A stretch of 6,700 nucleotides of DNA from Syntrophomonadaceae bacterium. GTDB taxonomy: Bacteria; Bacillota; Dethiobacteria; DTU022. The position numbers were made by a program, and so were the translations under genes. The stretch spans positions 1 to 6,700 of the forward strand of contig SLSE01000084.1 in the NCBI GenBank assembly GCA_007130585.1, given 5' to 3'. Below the pieces are notes generated by a model. The model was given only the letters and a program-made list of their open reading frames with translations. It did no database searches and was not told the DNA's origin. Position 1 is the first letter of the stretch. Every line of letters begins with the position of its first letter. Below are positions 6,075 through 6,700 of this stretch, in pieces.

Positions 6075-6700
6075 ATGGAAACTCAATACTATCACCGTTC
6101 CAGGAAACCAAAGAAAAAAAGTTTAGCGCGCCTGGTAATTTTCTTCTTCCTGCTGGCTGCTGTTGCAGCGCTTGGCGTATTCAGCCTGGGCCAGTACATG
6201 GCTGTCCAGCAGCTTCAGGCTGACCTGGATTCGCTGGAGGAAAGATTTAAGCAGTCTGAAGAGGAAAACCGGATGCTCTGGGAACAGTACGATGAAGTTT
6301 CCGAGGAAAACGAAAGGCTAAGGGAAGAAAACCGGATGCTCAGGTCCTCTACGGTAATCAACCACGGAAACCGGGAAACCAACAAGGTGGCAATTACCAT
6401 TGATGACGGTACAGGAGCCGCCTTAATGCACAGAACCCTCGATTACCTTAAAGAACATAATGTCCGCGCCACCCTGTTCCCGATGGGCTCCTGGGTCGAA
6501 CGCGAGCCCGAAGCCTGGCAGAGAGCAGTCGATGAAGGCCACGAGCTGGGCAACCACACCTACAGCCACGCCTTTTTGACAACAATTTCCCATGAACAAG
6601 TCAGGGAGGAGTTAAACAGGTGGGAAAATGCCGTAGAAGAAGTGCTGGGCTACAGGTATGAAACCCTTTTCTTCCGCCCCCCGGGCATGGACGGCTTTAC
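6075..6700 (+). CDS. Membrane-anchored polysaccharide deacetylase (CE4/NodB domain), 3' end outside the window
   Basis: A frame open from ATG 6075 to the window end gives 208 residues with no stop. AAAGGG at 6063-6068 is the ribosome binding site. The product starts with a short basic cytoplasmic tail (RSRKPKKK, 8-15), then one hydrophobic segment (about 19-39), so it is anchored with the rest outside. Residues 43-92 are a heptad-patterned, Glu-rich coiled coil. The catalytic domain begins at about 104: KVAITIDDG carries the Asp pair of motif 1 (110-111, with Ile for the usual Phe in TFDDG), GNHTYSH holds metal ligands His161 and His165 (HTxxH, motif 2), and RPPG (201-204) is motif 3. Such enzymes remove N-acetyl groups from peptidoglycan sugars or other glycans using a divalent metal. 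The substrate cannot be told from sequence. The remaining motifs lie beyond the edge. Confidence 0.92.
   Translation, partial: METQYYHRSRKPKKKSLARLVIFFFLLAAVAALGVFSLGQYMAVQQLQADLDSLEERFKQSEEENRMLWEQYDEVSEENERLREENRMLRSSTVINHGNRETNKVAITIDDGTGAALMHRTLDYLKEHNVRATLFPMGSWVEREPEAWQRAVDEGHELGNHTYSHAFLTTISHEQVREELNRWENAVEEVLGYRYETLFFRPPGMDGF
6261..6341 (+). repeat. Internal 63-nt-spaced repeat in the deacetylase coiled coil
   Basis: An 18-base unit at 6261-6278 recurs at 6324-6341 with one silent difference (GAG/GAA), encoding EENRML both times (residues 63-68 and 84-89). The 21-residue offset is exactly three heptads, so the repeat keeps the coiled-coil register. Confidence 0.7.

Overview
The window carries most of a heat-shock chaperone operon on the + strand, followed by a convergent flavoprotein gene and the start of a divergent envelope gene. 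In order: the 3' end of dnaK (1-477), grpE (685-1236), a short-zinc-finger dnaJ (1306-2328), a 95-residue MerR-fold protein of the CbpM/DafA/HspR type (2334-2621), clpB (2624-5224), a strong intrinsic terminator (about 5294-5336), an iron-sulfur-flavoprotein-like reductase on the - strand (5369-5956), and a polysaccharide deacetylase running off the right edge (6075-6700).

The first five genes make a complete protein-rescue machine. DnaK binds exposed hydrophobic segments, the J protein delivers clients and triggers ATP hydrolysis, GrpE exchanges nucleotide, and ClpB threads aggregated chains through its pore in cooperation with DnaK. The small protein between dnaJ and clpB probably modulates the J protein or the DnaK-DnaJ complex. 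The last three genes of the operon are tightly packed (gaps of 5 and 2 nt), so they are almost certainly co-translated. The 207-nt dnaK-grpE gap holds two stem-loops and may adjust expression downstream of dnaK. The order dnaK-grpE-dnaJ-small MerR-fold protein-clpB resembles, from memory, the Thermus thermophilus dnaK cluster with dafA and the actinobacterial dnaK-grpE-dnaJ-hspR operon. It differs from the classical hrcA-grpE-dnaK-dnaJ order of most Bacillota. No CIRCE or HAIR operator is visible here; the main promoter must lie left of position 1.

Organism: a bacterium with moderately high GC, strong Shine-Dalgarno sites, and GTG and TTG starts beside ATG. A membrane-anchored CE4 deacetylase and a compact-cysteine flavoprotein, the latter common in anaerobes, fit an anaerobic Gram-positive lineage such as a Clostridia/Desulfotomaculum-like member of the Bacillota. 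This is inference; no rRNA or other firm taxonomic marker is present.

The points most worth a second look are the J protein with only two of the usual four CxxCxGxG motifs, the MerR-fold modulator that has lost the wing and a key DNA-contact arginine and has a His/Cys cluster at its N-terminus, and a cluster of four cysteines in the GrpE beta domain.
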